In this document: positions 41,836 through 51,191 of the stretch, one piece after another
How positions within the stretch are numbered: the stretch's first letter is position 1
How the letters are laid out: each line of letters starts with the position of its first letter
Source: Haloactinopolyspora alba
GTDB taxonomy: Bacteria; Actinomycetota; Actinomycetes; Jiangellales; Jiangellaceae
NCBI RefSeq assembly: GCF_003014555.1
Contig: NZ_PYGE01000001.1
Span: forward strand, 496,001 to 560,000
Direction of reading: 5' to 3'
Length of the DNA stretch: 64,000 nucleotides
The notes under the pieces: model-generated
What the model was told of the DNA's origin: nothing
Seen by the model: only the letters and a program-made list of their open reading frames with translations
Database searches by the model: none
Made by a program: the position numbers and the translations under genes

Positions 41836-42768
41836 ATGGCGACTCCGGTGATCCTGGACGTGGACCCCGGTCACGACGATGCGCTGGCGATCCTGCTCGC
41901 ACGAGCCGACCCGCGTCTGGACCTGCTCGCGATCACGACGGTCGCGGGCAACCAGACACTCGACAAGTGCACACTCAACGCACGCCGCATCTGCACCGTC
42001 GCCGGCATCGACGACGTGCCCGTCGCGGCGGGCGCCTCGTCGCCCCTGGTGCGAGAGTTGCGCACCGCCGCCGACGTCCACGGCGAGTCCGGGTTGGACG
42101 GGCCGGCATTCGGGACACCCACCGTCGACGTCGACGACCGCTCCGCGGTCGAGCTCATGCGCGACGTGCTGAGCGCACACCACGAACCGGTCACGCTGGT
42201 CCCGACCGGCCCGTTGACGAACATCGCCCTGCTACTGCGGACGTTTCCGCAAGTCCGCGAGTCCATCAGCGAGATCGTGCTGATGGGCGGCACGACGGGC
42301 CGCGGCAACACCACCCCCTACACCGAGTTCAACATGACCGTCGACCCCGAGGCCGCCGACGTGGTGTTCCGCTCCGGGCTACCGGTCACGATGGCCGGGT
42401 TGAACGTCACCCACCAGGCGCTGGCGACGGACGAGGTGCTGGTCCGGTTACGCGAGCTGGGCACGCCGCTGGCGCGGACCTGCGTCGAGCTGCTGACCTT
42501 CTACGGCACCACCTACCAGGAACAGTGGGGACTTTCGGCACCACCTGTGCACGACCCGGTGGCGGTCGCCCGGGTGGCCGACCCGTCTCTGGTGCGCTGC
42601 GTCGAGGCGCCGGTTCTGATCGAGCGACAGGGCGAGCACACGGCAGGAGCGACCGTCGTCGACTTTCACTACCGCACGGGCCATCCGGACAACGCACGAG
42701 TGGCGATGGACCTGGAGGCCGAGCCGTTCTGGGACCTGATGATCAACGCGGTACACAGCTACGGCTGA
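41836..42768 (+). CDS. Nucleoside hydrolase (IUNH family)
   Basis: 310 residues from ATG 41836. The metal-binding aspartate cluster DVDPGHDDALAI at the start is the family signature; TGPLTNIALLLR, VLMGGTTGRGN, and a terminal catalytic-His region (VHDPVAVA) are also present. Hydrolyses N-glycosidic bonds of nucleosides for salvage. Its last 10 bases overlap the convergent TM2-like gene. Confidence 0.9.
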   Translation: MATPVILDVDPGHDDALAILLARADPRLDLLAITTVAGNQTLDKCTLNARRICTVAGIDDVPVAAGASSPLVRELRTAADVHGESGLDGPAFGTPTVDVDDRSAVELMRDVLSAHHEPVTLVPTGPLTNIALLLRTFPQVRESISEIVLMGGTTGRGNTTPYTEFNMTVDPEAADVVFRSGLPVTMAGLNVTHQALATDEVLVRLRELGTPLARTCVELLTFYGTTYQEQWGLSAPPVHDPVAVARVADPSLVRCVEAPVLIERQGEHTAGATVVDFHYRTGHPDNARVAMDLEAEPFWDLMINAVHSYG

Positions 42769-43220
42769 CCGGTGACGCCCACGTCGCCGGCGAACACGTT
42801 CACCTGCTGCAGCCCTGGACGGGCGAGCTTCAGGTCGACGAAGGCCTGGTCGATCAGGCGTTTGTTGTGCCGCATGACCTCGGTGGGCATGGTGAAGATC
42901 GACACCAGCCACCACAGGCCAAAACCCTGGAAGGTCAGCAACGCCAGCAGCGCCTTCGGCCACTCTCGCTGATAGACGTACGACACGGTCGGCGACAGCA
43001 CTGCCGTCAGCACCCACGCCACCACCACGCCGCGCGGGCGCTTGGCAGCGTACAGCTGCCGGAACAGCGCCTGGTCGTGCTCGTCCGGGATGCTCAGCAC
43101 CTTCTGCTCGAGACACCGGTCCGTGGCTCTGGCCGGGCCGCGAAAGAACCAGACGGCGCCGGCGGCCCAGGCCAGCACCAGCACAACGAAGAACGCGACA
43201 ACGACATCACCCATCGGCAA
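42759..43220 (-). CDS. Membrane protein of unknown function
   Basis: 153 residues with three predicted hydrophobic spans (VVVAFFVVLVLAWAAGAVWF, a central one in VVAWVLTAVLSPTVSY, and KALLALLTFQGFGLWWLVSIF) and a charged C-terminal tail. Resembles small TM2-like actinobacterial membrane proteins; no function can be assigned. Confidence 0.65.
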   Translation of the reverse strand: MPMGDVVVAFFVVLVLAWAAGAVWFFRGPARATDRCLEQKVLSIPDEHDQALFRQLYAAKRPRGVVVAWVLTAVLSPTVSYVYQREWPKALLALLTFQGFGLWWLVSIFTMPTEVMRHNKRLIDQAFVDLKLARPGLQQVNVFAGDVGVTGQP

Positions 43221-43463
43221 CCAGCTCCCAGTCTCGGCGCGACCTCCGGTCGGAGGCCGCGGACAGCGGACCCCGGGAGCGGCACCCCGGTGGCCGCTCC
43301 CGGTCTGGTTGCTATGGGTTCCTTCGGGAGCCGCTGTGTGACAGGTGGTGCCGAAGAATCTCGACCACGGACGTGCGCCTGGCGAATGTCGACCGGCAAC
43401 CTGCGCACCTCACTCCGGCACGTCAGGTAGGTTTCCCGGCCGACGGTCCTTACCCTCGAAGGT

Positions 43464-44387
43464 GTGGGTTCCCGTTCTCCGCGCACCGTCGGCCTCGTGC
43501 TTGGCGCGCTCATGGTGCTGGTCGGCATCGCCGGAACCTGGCTGAGCTGGCGATACTTCGTCGACACGGCCGCCGGCCAGCGTCTCGACCAGAGCGCCTT
43601 CAGCGGCTCCGCGTTCGGCCGGAACACGCTGTGGCGCGGCGCGGAGCCGGTGCTGGACGTGGTGTCCGTGCCGTTCGTCGTCCTCGTCCTGGGCGCGGCG
43701 GCGGTGATCGCTGTCATGCGCCGTCGCTGGTTCCTCCCGCTTCAGGTCGCGGTGCTCGTCGGCGGGGCGAACATCACCACCCAGCTGCTGAAGCACGTGG
43801 TCCTGGACCGTCCGACGCTCGACGGAGGCGCCGGTGTGACGCCGAACTCGCTGCCCAGCGGGCACACCACGGTCGCCGCGAGCGTGGCGGCGGCGCTGCT
43901 GCTGGTGGTCCCGCGCGGGGCGCGCCCGGCCGTCGCGGTCCTGGGTGCCGGATACGCGGCGCTGACCGGGGTGTCGACGATGATCGGCGGCTGGCACCGG
44001 CCGTCGGACGTGGTGGCGGCGTTCACCGTCGTGCTCGCGTGGGCCGGGCTGACCACGGTACTCACCGCCCTCAGCAGCCCGGAACGCGCGACCGCGGCCC
44101 GGCCCGGCGCGACCGGGACCAAGGTGGCGGCGGTGTTCTTCACACTGGCGGCCGTCGCCTCCGGCACGGTGGCCGCGTCCGCCCTCCTCCGCACCCGCGA
44201 CCAACTCGGCTCGGTCGGCCCGCTGACCGAGCGTTCCGACCTGGTGCCGGCTTACGTCGGCGCGGCCTTCGGCGTGGTGGCGGCGGCGTCGGTGACGTTC
44301 GTCGCGGTCCTGATCGCGCACCAGGCCGCCACGCAGCACCGCACCGTCGACGTCGAGGCCCCGCCGCGTCCGCAACCGGTCGGCTGA
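43464..44387 (+). CDS. PAP2-family membrane phosphatase
   Basis: 307 residues from GTG 43464. Phosphatase motifs: KHVVLDRP (KX6RP), PSGHTT (motif 2, catalytic His) and GGWHRPSDVVAA (motif 3), between several membrane spans. Acts on lipid phosphates such as undecaprenyl or phosphatidic species. Single gene. Confidence 0.85.
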   Translation: MGSRSPRTVGLVLGALMVLVGIAGTWLSWRYFVDTAAGQRLDQSAFSGSAFGRNTLWRGAEPVLDVVSVPFVVLVLGAAAVIAVMRRRWFLPLQVAVLVGGANITTQLLKHVVLDRPTLDGGAGVTPNSLPSGHTTVAASVAAALLLVVPRGARPAVAVLGAGYAALTGVSTMIGGWHRPSDVVAAFTVVLAWAGLTTVLTALSSPERATAARPGATGTKVAAVFFTLAAVASGTVAASALLRTRDQLGSVGPLTERSDLVPAYVGAAFGVVAAASVTFVAVLIAHQAATQHRTVDVEAPPRPQPVG

Positions 44388-44475
44388 CCACCGTTCCGGG
44401 ACCGAACATGATCAGCGGAAGAGGAACGCGCATTCCCGACAATTCCCGGAGGATGCGCCGCTGTGATGTCAAGAG

Positions 44476-44505
44476 TTGACATACTCTTCGACACAGGGCT
44501 ACCCA
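44476..44505 (+). promoter_or_regulatory. Candidate promoter before the 44535 gene
   Basis: TTGACA at 44476-44481 with TACCCA at 44500-44505, spacer 18. The -35 box is perfect and the -10 poor; the start codon follows 30 bases later. Confidence 0.35.
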
Positions 44506-44534
44506 AGGATCGTGACGCACGGCACACTGACGCA

Positions 44535-44762
44535 ATGACCTCTCGTACATCGGCCGCACGGCCTGTTTTTCCTTCGAGTCCGTTTCAGACCAACGCCACA
44601 GCTCCGCCCCTGGAGAAGTTCGCCGTCGACGACATGGTCACGCACGATCGTCACGGTGTCGGACGCGTCGTCGGCGTCCGTGGGGACAACGAGGTACACG
44701 TCGACTTCGGTTCCGCCGTTCGCCGCATCTCGCTGCCGAACCCGAAGGTGACGCGGCTCTGA
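44535..44762 (+). CDS. Small Tudor/KOW-like conserved protein
   Basis: 75 residues from ATG 44535. The second half, FAVDDMVTHDRHGVGRVVGVRGDNEVHVDFGSAVRRISLP, is the short barrel found at the C-terminus of UvrD/PcrA helicases and in CarD-like RNA polymerase binders; here it stands alone after a disordered N-terminus. Conserved single-domain proteins of this kind are common in actinobacteria; a role in nucleic acid or polymerase binding is inferred only. Confidence 0.7.
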   Translation: MTSRTSAARPVFPSSPFQTNATAPPLEKFAVDDMVTHDRHGVGRVVGVRGDNEVHVDFGSAVRRISLPNPKVTRL

Positions 44763-44876
44763 CCGCAGGCACGGCAACACTCCCACCAGACCGCGGCGCT
44801 GCCGAGAGGCCGACGGGGTACGGGCCGCCGGCCGGTCAGCGGAGTTGACCGGCCGGCGTCCGCGCCCGCACTCGAA

Positions 44877-45770
44877 TCAGCCCGGTTCGCTCACGTCCAG
44901 CGCCGCCATCCGGTGTACCCGCTGCAGGCCGCGCATCCGATCCGGGTTGCGGAACGCCAGTATGCGCGCGACGCGTCCCTCCCGGACCTCGATCAGCCCG
45001 GCGACGTCCACGACGCCGTCGAGGGTCCCGACGACGCCGTAGCCGCCGTTGAGGCACGTCATCTCGAAGCGGTGCTCGGCGAAGCGGCCCTTCGCCGTCA
45101 GCCCGGTAACGAGCCTGCTCACCTTGTCGGCACCGGACACCGGCCAGCGGTTCGCCCGGGCCTTGCCACCGTGGTCGCTGACGATCACCACGTCCGGCGC
45201 CAGAACCTCCATCAGCGCGTCCAGGTCACCTCCGAGCGCGGCCTCCAGGAACCGCTCGGTGACCTCACGCTGCTCGGTCGGGTCGGCCTGATAACGCGGC
45301 TGCCGCGCCTGGACGTGCTCGCGCGCGCGGTGCGCGACCTGTCGCACGCTCGCCTCGCTGCGCCCGAGCGTGGTCGCCAGCTCCGCGTACGGCAGGCCGA
45401 ACACCTCACGCAGCACGAACACGGCCCGCTCCAGAGGAGCCAACGTCTCGAGGACGACGAGCATCGCCATCGACACGTCCTCGGCGAGCTCGATGTCGGC
45501 CGAGGCGTCCGGGCTGGTCAGCAGCGGTTCCGGCAACCACGGCCCGACGTAGGTCTCGCGCCTGGTCCGTAGGGTCCGCATCCGGTTCAGGGCCAGCCGG
45601 GAGGCGATGCGGATCAGGTACGACTTCGGGTCGGCGACGTCGGAACGGTCGGCCGCAGACCACCGCAGCCAGGCGTCCTGCACCACGTCCTCGGCGTCGG
45701 CGACGCTGCCCAGCAACTCGTAGGCCACGGTGAACAGCAGTCCACGATGCTCCTCGAACACGTCGGCCAC
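44877..45770 (-). CDS. ECF41-type sigma factor (SigJ-like)
   Basis: 297 residues. Sigma region 2 (FEEHRGLLFTVAYELLGSVADAEDVVQD) and region 4 (LPYAELATTLGRSEASVRQVAHRAREH), then a C-terminal SnoaL-like domain from about 175 with the ECF41-type SDHGGKARA loop that normally reads SDGGGK. The C-terminal domain controls sigma activity without an anti-sigma factor. The cognate carboxymuconolactone decarboxylase-like gene usually adjacent is absent. Confidence 0.85.
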   Translation of the reverse strand: MADVFEEHRGLLFTVAYELLGSVADAEDVVQDAWLRWSAADRSDVADPKSYLIRIASRLALNRMRTLRTRRETYVGPWLPEPLLTSPDASADIELAEDVSMAMLVVLETLAPLERAVFVLREVFGLPYAELATTLGRSEASVRQVAHRAREHVQARQPRYQADPTEQREVTERFLEAALGGDLDALMEVLAPDVVIVSDHGGKARANRWPVSGADKVSRLVTGLTAKGRFAEHRFEMTCLNGGYGVVGTLDGVVDVAGLIEVREGRVARILAFRNPDRMRGLQRVHRMAALDVSEPG

Positions 45771-45885
45771 GATGGCGGCACCTCCTCGTCGCGGATGTCA
45801 CGAGTGTCGCCTCCTAGACACGCGCCGCCTTCGAAGTGTGACATCGTCACCGTCCCGCCGGCACCGGAGAACCGGCGGGCACGCG

Positions 45886-47409
45886 TCAGGGCGTGACGCC
45901 GAACGCCCACCCGGCGACCGTGTACATGACCAGCAGCACGAGAACCAGCGAGATGACGTTCAGCCAGGTCCCCGCGCGGACCATCTGCCCGATGCGGACG
46001 TAGCCGGAGCCGAACGCGATCGCGTTCGGCGGCGTCGCGACCGGCAGCATGAACGCGAGCGTGGCCGCCAGCGCCGTCGGGATGATCAACGTCATCACGT
46101 CGAGGCCCATCCCCACGGCCACCCCGCCCATGATCGGCAGGAACGCCGCCGCGGTGGCGGTGTTGCTGGTCAGCTCCGTCAGCAGGAGCACGATCCCGGC
46201 GACCACCACGACCAGCACCCAGCCCGGGATGCTGTCCAGCACCCCGACCTGCTCACCGATCCACTCGCTGAGCCCGCTGGCGGTGAACTGACTGGACAGG
46301 CTGAGCCCGCCGCCGAACAGCAGCAGGATCCCCCAGGGCAGCTGCACCGCCGTGTCCCAGTCCAGCGTCGCCGTACCGCGCTGGCGGTCCGCCGGGATCA
46401 GGAACAGCACCACGGCGACGGCCATCGCGATACCGGCGTCGCTGATGTCGGCCAGCCACGGCATCGGGTCACCGAAGGTCGCGCTGTCCGCCATCAGCGG
46501 GACGAAGACCCACGACAGCGCCGCGAGCGCGAACACCACCGCCACGATGCGCTCGCCGCTCGACATCGGCCCCATCTTGGTCAGCTCGCCACGGATCAGT
46601 TCCCGTCCGCCGGCGAGCTCGCTGATCCGCGGCGGGAACACGAAACGAGTCAGCACCAGCCAGGTGATCAGCAGGAACACCACGGCGAGCGGGACACCGA
46701 CCATCATCCACTCGCCGAAACCGACGTGGATGTCGTGGTTCTCCGACAGGTAGCCCTCCATCAGTGCGTTCGGCGGCGTCCCGATCAGCGTCGACACCGA
46801 TCCGATGGAGGACGAGTAGGCGATGCCGAGCATCAGGGCGACCGAGAAGTTCGCGTCCCCCTTGCCGCCGTTCTGGGTCACCAGGGCCAGCACCGACAAC
46901 CCGATCGGCAGCATCATCACTGTCGTGGCCGTGTTGGACACCCACATGGTGATGAACGCGGTGGCGAGCATGAACCCGCCGACGAGCCGGACCGGGCTCG
47001 TTCCCACCGCGGCGATGATGGTGAGCGCGATCCGCCGGTGCAGGTTCCAGCGCTGCATCGCCAGCGCGAGCATGAACCCGCCCATGAACAGGAAGATGAT
47101 GTCGTTGGCGTACGGCGCCGCGACGTCCTCGATCGTGCTCACGCCGAAGAACGGGAACAACACCAGCGGCAGCAGCGCGGTCGCCGGGATCGGGATCGCC
47201 TCGGTCATCCACCACACCGCCATCAGCGCTGCCACGGCGGCCGTCGTCTTCCCGTCGGCGGACAGGCTGTCGGGCAGCGCCAGGTACAGCACGCCCGCCA
47301 GCACGACGCCGACGAGCAGGCCGATCCGTCGGCGACGCACGGACGTTCCGGGATCGGTGGATGTGTCGCCGGACTGCGGTCGGCTGTCGTCAACAGCTGG
47401 TGTCGACAT
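45886..47409 (-). CDS. DASS/SLC13-type sodium:dicarboxylate or sulfate symporter
   Basis: 507 residues from ATG 47409, with AGGAGGATCCG upstream. About 12 membrane spans, sodium/substrate motif SNTATTVMMLPI and a repeat SNTATAAAFLPIM later (the two SNT signatures of the family), and IGTPPNALMEG. Likely imports C4-dicarboxylates or related acids. Divergent from the TAXI lipoprotein gene and near a two-component system, so transport may be regulated by that sensor. Confidence 0.85.
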   Translation of the reverse strand: MSTPAVDDSRPQSGDTSTDPGTSVRRRRIGLLVGVVLAGVLYLALPDSLSADGKTTAAVAALMAVWWMTEAIPIPATALLPLVLFPFFGVSTIEDVAAPYANDIIFLFMGGFMLALAMQRWNLHRRIALTIIAAVGTSPVRLVGGFMLATAFITMWVSNTATTVMMLPIGLSVLALVTQNGGKGDANFSVALMLGIAYSSSIGSVSTLIGTPPNALMEGYLSENHDIHVGFGEWMMVGVPLAVVFLLITWLVLTRFVFPPRISELAGGRELIRGELTKMGPMSSGERIVAVVFALAALSWVFVPLMADSATFGDPMPWLADISDAGIAMAVAVVLFLIPADRQRGTATLDWDTAVQLPWGILLLFGGGLSLSSQFTASGLSEWIGEQVGVLDSIPGWVLVVVVAGIVLLLTELTSNTATAAAFLPIMGGVAVGMGLDVMTLIIPTALAATLAFMLPVATPPNAIAFGSGYVRIGQMVRAGTWLNVISLVLVLLVMYTVAGWAFGVTP

Positions 47410-47570
47410 CGGATCCTCCTGGTCGGCGGTGGTCGGCCGTGAGTCGATGGTGGGTCGGCGGTGGTCTGCGCGATGCTGGCCACCGCCGGCGCGCGGGCAC
47501 AAGGACGCGGCCGGAAACTTCAGATTCCTCGCACGTTTCGCCGGCGTGGCGCCCAGTACAGTGACCGGCC

Positions 47571-48509
47571 ATGGAGGTCAGCCGGCGCGCCGTTCTGCTC
47601 GCCGGGGTCGCGGGTGTCCCCGGAGCCGCCTCGATCGCCGGCTGTGACGGTCGGGCGCACATCGACTACCCGCAGCTGCGTATCGGCACCGGCCCGGCCG
47701 GCGCGGTGTACCGCGAGCTCGGTGGTGCCATCGCGCCGATGCTCGACCGGCAGCTGACCGAGACCGCCGTGTCCACCGTGCCCAGCCGGGCTTCGACGGA
47801 CAACATCCGGATGCTGCTCGACCACGACGTGCACCTCGGACTGTGCAGTCTCGACGCGGTCGTCAGCGCGGACGGGCAGCCGCCGCCGGAGCTGGCCGCC
47901 GTCTGCCGCCTCTACGACAGCTATCTGCACCTCGCGGTCCTGGCCGACTCGCCCGTCCGCCACGTCGCCGACCTCGCCGGGAAACGGGTCTCGTTCGGCG
48001 CGCGCGACTCCGGGACGGAGTTCACCACCGAGCGGCTGGTCGCGCTCGAGGAGGTCGACGTGCGAGCGGTCCGGCTCGATCAGGCGGACTCGGCCGAGGC
48101 GCTGCGGACCGGGAGCATCGACGCGCTGTTCTCGCTGACCGGCATCCCGACACCGGCGATCAGCGAACTCGCCGCCCGTCGGCGGGTCCGGTTCGTCCCG
48201 ATGACGCAGCAGGCCGGCCGGCTCGCGGACACCTACCCGGGCCCGTACGTCCCCGCGACCATCCCGTCCACCGCCTACACCGGGGTCGGCGCCAGCCCGA
48301 CGGTCGCGGTTCCCAACGTCCTGCTGGCCCGGGCCGACCTGCCGGACGACGTCGTGCGTGCCGTCACCGGCACGATCATGACGGGCGCCAGGACGGTCGC
48401 GGCGCGCCGGCCGGAGGCGCGCCAGATCAACGTCCGCACCGCCATCGCCACCGGACCGGTTCCGTTGCACCCCGGAGCCGCCGCGTGGTTCCGCGCGAAC
48501 AAACGCTAG
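47571..48509 (+). CDS. TAXI-family solute-binding lipoprotein
   Basis: 312 residues. Lipobox SIAGC near residue 25. TAXI features: LRIGTGPAGAVYRELGGAIAPML, then LCSLDAVVSADGQPP and GKRVSFGARDSGTEFTTERL. TAXI proteins usually serve TRAP transporters, but no TRAP membrane subunits lie here; a DASS transporter diverges from it and a histidine kinase is convergent to it. It may act as ligand sensor for the kinase. Confidence 0.85.
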   Translation: MEVSRRAVLLAGVAGVPGAASIAGCDGRAHIDYPQLRIGTGPAGAVYRELGGAIAPMLDRQLTETAVSTVPSRASTDNIRMLLDHDVHLGLCSLDAVVSADGQPPPELAAVCRLYDSYLHLAVLADSPVRHVADLAGKRVSFGARDSGTEFTTERLVALEEVDVRAVRLDQADSAEALRTGSIDALFSLTGIPTPAISELAARRRVRFVPMTQQAGRLADTYPGPYVPATIPSTAYTGVGASPTVAVPNVLLARADLPDDVVRAVTGTIMTGARTVAARRPEARQINVRTAIATGPVPLHPGAAAWFRANKR

Positions 48510-48584
48510 GACGCCGGCGAGGTCGGACCGACGGCGAGGTCCGCCAGGAGTACGAGGTCGTCGAAGGGCCTCGTCGTCGAATGG

Positions 48585-48621
48585 GGTGACATGAGGGCCA
48601 ACGGTTGCCACTCATGTCACC
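48585..48621. terminator. Bidirectional hairpin between convergent genes
   Basis: Perfect 11-bp stem GGTGACATGAG (48585-48595) and CTCATGTCACC (48611-48621) with a 15-base loop, located between the TAXI gene and the histidine kinase gene, which are convergent. The 226 bases after it up to 48848 hold no gene I recognise. Confidence 0.5.
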
Positions 48622-48847
48622 ACCTTCGAACACACGAACCTGACGCCCGGAGTTGGGCCGGGAACCGGTGACGACGGGACCTCGACGAAGGCAGCCCATC
48701 GACCTCGACCGGACCCTTCTCCAACTACGGTCCACAGCTGCAGTACTTGAGCGTCGACGTGAGCCGCGCACCCTCGTCGTGGCTGCGCAGGGCGCTCTGT
48801 CGGGGCGTCGATCTCGGCGACGGAGTAAGCGCGGTCGTCACGCGGGC

Positions 48848-50245
48848 TCAGGCTCGTGGCAGCCGGACGACCACGCCGAGGCCATGACCGACCCCGTCCG
48901 CGCGGGCGAGCCCGTCGTCGAGGCGCAATCGACCGCCCGCCGCCTCCACCAGCTCGGCACAGATCGCCAGCCCCAGTCCGGTGCCGGCGACGTTCTGGTG
49001 CCGTGCGGAGCGCCAGAACCGGCCCACGGCGGCCGCACGTTCGTCGTCGTCCAGACCGGTGCCGTCGTCGCCGACCCACAGCTCGACCTCACCCACCGCC
49101 GGCACCGGCTCGGCCCGCAGCACGACCCGCGTCCCGCCGGACAGCCGCAACGCGTTGCTGATCAGCTCGTCCAGCACGCTGCCCAGCCCGCCCGGAGGTT
49201 CCAGCACCACGAAACCGGCCGGCACGTCCAGCTCGGCGGACATCGAGTTCTCCGCGGCGAGCGCGCGCCAGCGCTGCTCCCGCGTCTCGACCACGCCGTC
49301 CAGCTCGACCGGCTCGGCGTCCTTCATGCTGTCGATCCGCGTCGCCGCCAGCAGCGAGTTCAGCATGCGGTGCATCGCCGCGGCCTCGTCCACGGCCACG
49401 GCGTGCGTCTCGCGGGCCTGCTCCGTGGCGAGGTGCGGCGCGAGGTTCTCGACGGCGAGGCGCAGGCTGGCCAGCGGGTTGCGCAGCTGGTGCGAGGCGT
49501 CGGAGACGAACGCCCGCTGCCGTTCCAGCGCACGTTGCACCACGTCGACCATCGCGTTGAACGACGACGCCAGTCTCCGCAGTTCGGGCGGCCCGCCGGC
49601 CGAGTTCGCCCGCACCGACAGGTCACCGTCGGCGATGGCGGCGGTCGCGTCGTCGAGCCTGCGCACGGGGCGCAGCACCCACCGCGACACCGGCCAGGCC
49701 ACCGCGGTCAGGGCGCTCAGCGGCAGCAGCCCCAGCAGCGCCATCCAGCCCCAGCTGGTCAGCACCGAGGAGCGCAGCCGGCCGGTGTCGGACAACGTGA
49801 CGACGACGCCGACGACCTCGCTGTCCCGCCCGACCGGCTCGGCGAGCACCAGCGGGCTGTCGTCCCACGGCCACAGCACGGTCGGGGGTTCCGGCCGGTA
49901 TCCGGCGAGCGCCTGCGCCACGACCTGCTCGGCCGCCGCGGAACGCGTCGGAACGTCGGCGGCGTCCGGCCCGGACGAGAGCACCACCCGGCCACCTGGG
50001 TCGACGAGCGCCACGGGGATGCCGTAGAGGTCCTCGTACCGTTGCAGCTCCGAGCGCAGCGCCTCGGTGCGGCCGGTGGACAACGCCGTCTCGGCGAGCG
50101 AGGCGAACCTGCCGACGTCGTTCAGCCGGTCGACGTAGACCTCCTGCGTCTCGCGTTGCGCCACCGCCGTGCCGAGCGGCACACCGAGCGCCGCGACCAG
50201 CAGGAACGCGAGCGGCACGAGCACGACGAGCAGCCGGCGCAGCAT
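48848..50245 (-). CDS. Membrane sensor histidine kinase
   Basis: 465 residues. Two N-terminal membrane spans flank an extracellular sensor of about 130 residues (residues 35-165). HAMP region (PVRRLDDATAAIADGDLSV), the phospho-acceptor H box SDASHQLRNPLASLRLAVEN, N box ELISNALRLSGG and G boxes DDGTGL and GTGLGLAI. Partner of the response regulator at 50249, encoded 3 bases upstream in the mRNA. Resembles TctE/CreC-type kinases often found next to TAXI or tricarboxylate carriers. Confidence 0.9.
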   Translation of the reverse strand: MLRRLLVVLVPLAFLLVAALGVPLGTAVAQRETQEVYVDRLNDVGRFASLAETALSTGRTEALRSELQRYEDLYGIPVALVDPGGRVVLSSGPDAADVPTRSAAAEQVVAQALAGYRPEPPTVLWPWDDSPLVLAEPVGRDSEVVGVVVTLSDTGRLRSSVLTSWGWMALLGLLPLSALTAVAWPVSRWVLRPVRRLDDATAAIADGDLSVRANSAGGPPELRRLASSFNAMVDVVQRALERQRAFVSDASHQLRNPLASLRLAVENLAPHLATEQARETHAVAVDEAAAMHRMLNSLLAATRIDSMKDAEPVELDGVVETREQRWRALAAENSMSAELDVPAGFVVLEPPGGLGSVLDELISNALRLSGGTRVVLRAEPVPAVGEVELWVGDDGTGLDDDERAAAVGRFWRSARHQNVAGTGLGLAICAELVEAAGGRLRLDDGLARADGVGHGLGVVVRLPRA

Positions 50246-50248
50246 GCC

Positions 50249-50923
50249 TCAGCCGGTCTCGTCGCCGAGGCGGTAGCCGACACCGCGCACGGTGCGGATG
50301 CGCACCGCCTCGTCCAGCTTTGCCCGCAGCGACGCGATGTGCGTGTCCAGGGTCCGCGACGACGCCTCCCAGGTCGCGCCCCACACCTGGTCGACGATGG
50401 TGTCGCGCGGCACCACGGCGGGAGCACGTGCGGCCAGCAGCGCCAGTACGTCGAACTCCTTCCGGGTGAGGCCGAGCTCGACGCCGTCCACCCGCACCGC
50501 ACGGGTACCGGCGTCGATGCTGAGCGGACCGATCACCACCGGCGGCTCGTCGCGCGCGGCCATCGAGCGCGCCGCGCGGGTCCGCCGCAGCACCGCGTCG
50601 ATGCGCGCCAGCAGCTCACCGATGCCGAACGGCTTGACGACGTAGTCGTCGGCCCCGGTCCGCAGCCCGCGGATGCGGTCGCGCTCCTCCGCACGGGCGG
50701 TGACGGCGATCACCGCGGTCTCCGGGCGCTCCCGCATCGTGCGCAGCACCTCGATGCCGTCGGCGTCCGGCAGGCCCAGGTCCAGCAGGACGACGTCGAC
50801 CGCCGGCGCGGCCAGGGCCGCCTCGGCCGTCGCGACCCGGTGCACCTCGTACGAGGCCTGGCGCAACGCGGTCACGAGCCCACGCGCCACACGATCGTCG
50901 TCTTCGACCACCAGGACCCGCAT
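50249..50923 (-). CDS. OmpR-family response regulator
   Basis: 224 residues from ATG 50923. Receiver domain with acidic pocket VVEDDD, phospho-acceptor LLDLGLPDADG, Thr/Lys at TARA and VKPFG, then a winged-helix effector (TRKEFDVLALLAARAPAVVPRDTIVDQVWG). Transcribed with the kinase, whose start follows after 3 bases. Divergent from cobN, whose riboswitch starts 60 bp away. Confidence 0.9.
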   Translation of the reverse strand: MRVLVVEDDDRVARGLVTALRQASYEVHRVATAEAALAAPAVDVVLLDLGLPDADGIEVLRTMRERPETAVIAVTARAEERDRIRGLRTGADDYVVKPFGIGELLARIDAVLRRTRAARSMAARDEPPVVIGPLSIDAGTRAVRVDGVELGLTRKEFDVLALLAARAPAVVPRDTIVDQVWGATWEASSRTLDTHIASLRAKLDEAVRIRTVRGVGYRLGDETG

Positions 50924-50984
50924 GGGGGGACATGGTAGGAGGACACGTCCACCCGAGGCAGTAGGATCATCCCCGACCAATCCG

Positions 50985-51165
50985 ACGTCACGGCAGGAAC
51001 ACCGGTGAGAGCGTCGCACGCGCTCGACTCCGGGGCGGTCCCGCCACTGTGACCGGGGAGCGGTCCTCGATCCACGACCGGCCACCGGGACGAGCCCGGG
51101 AAGGCCACGAGGACCCGCGACGATCCGGGAGCCAGGACACTGCCCTGGCGTCGTCCGCCGATCCG
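50985..51165 (+). ncRNA. Cobalamin riboswitch upstream of cobN
   Basis: Conserved core elements in order: GGCAGGAACACCGGTGAGA, CCCGCCACTGTGACCGGGGAG, the GCCACCGG and GGGAAGGCC pair, and the B12 box region AGCCAGGACACTGCC, ending in the GCCAGG...CCTGGC helix at about 51130-51148. The cobN start follows 27 bases later. B12 would repress cobN translation or transcription. Confidence 0.85.
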
Positions 51166-51191
51166 GGTGCGGAAGACGCCTGGGAGAGGAC

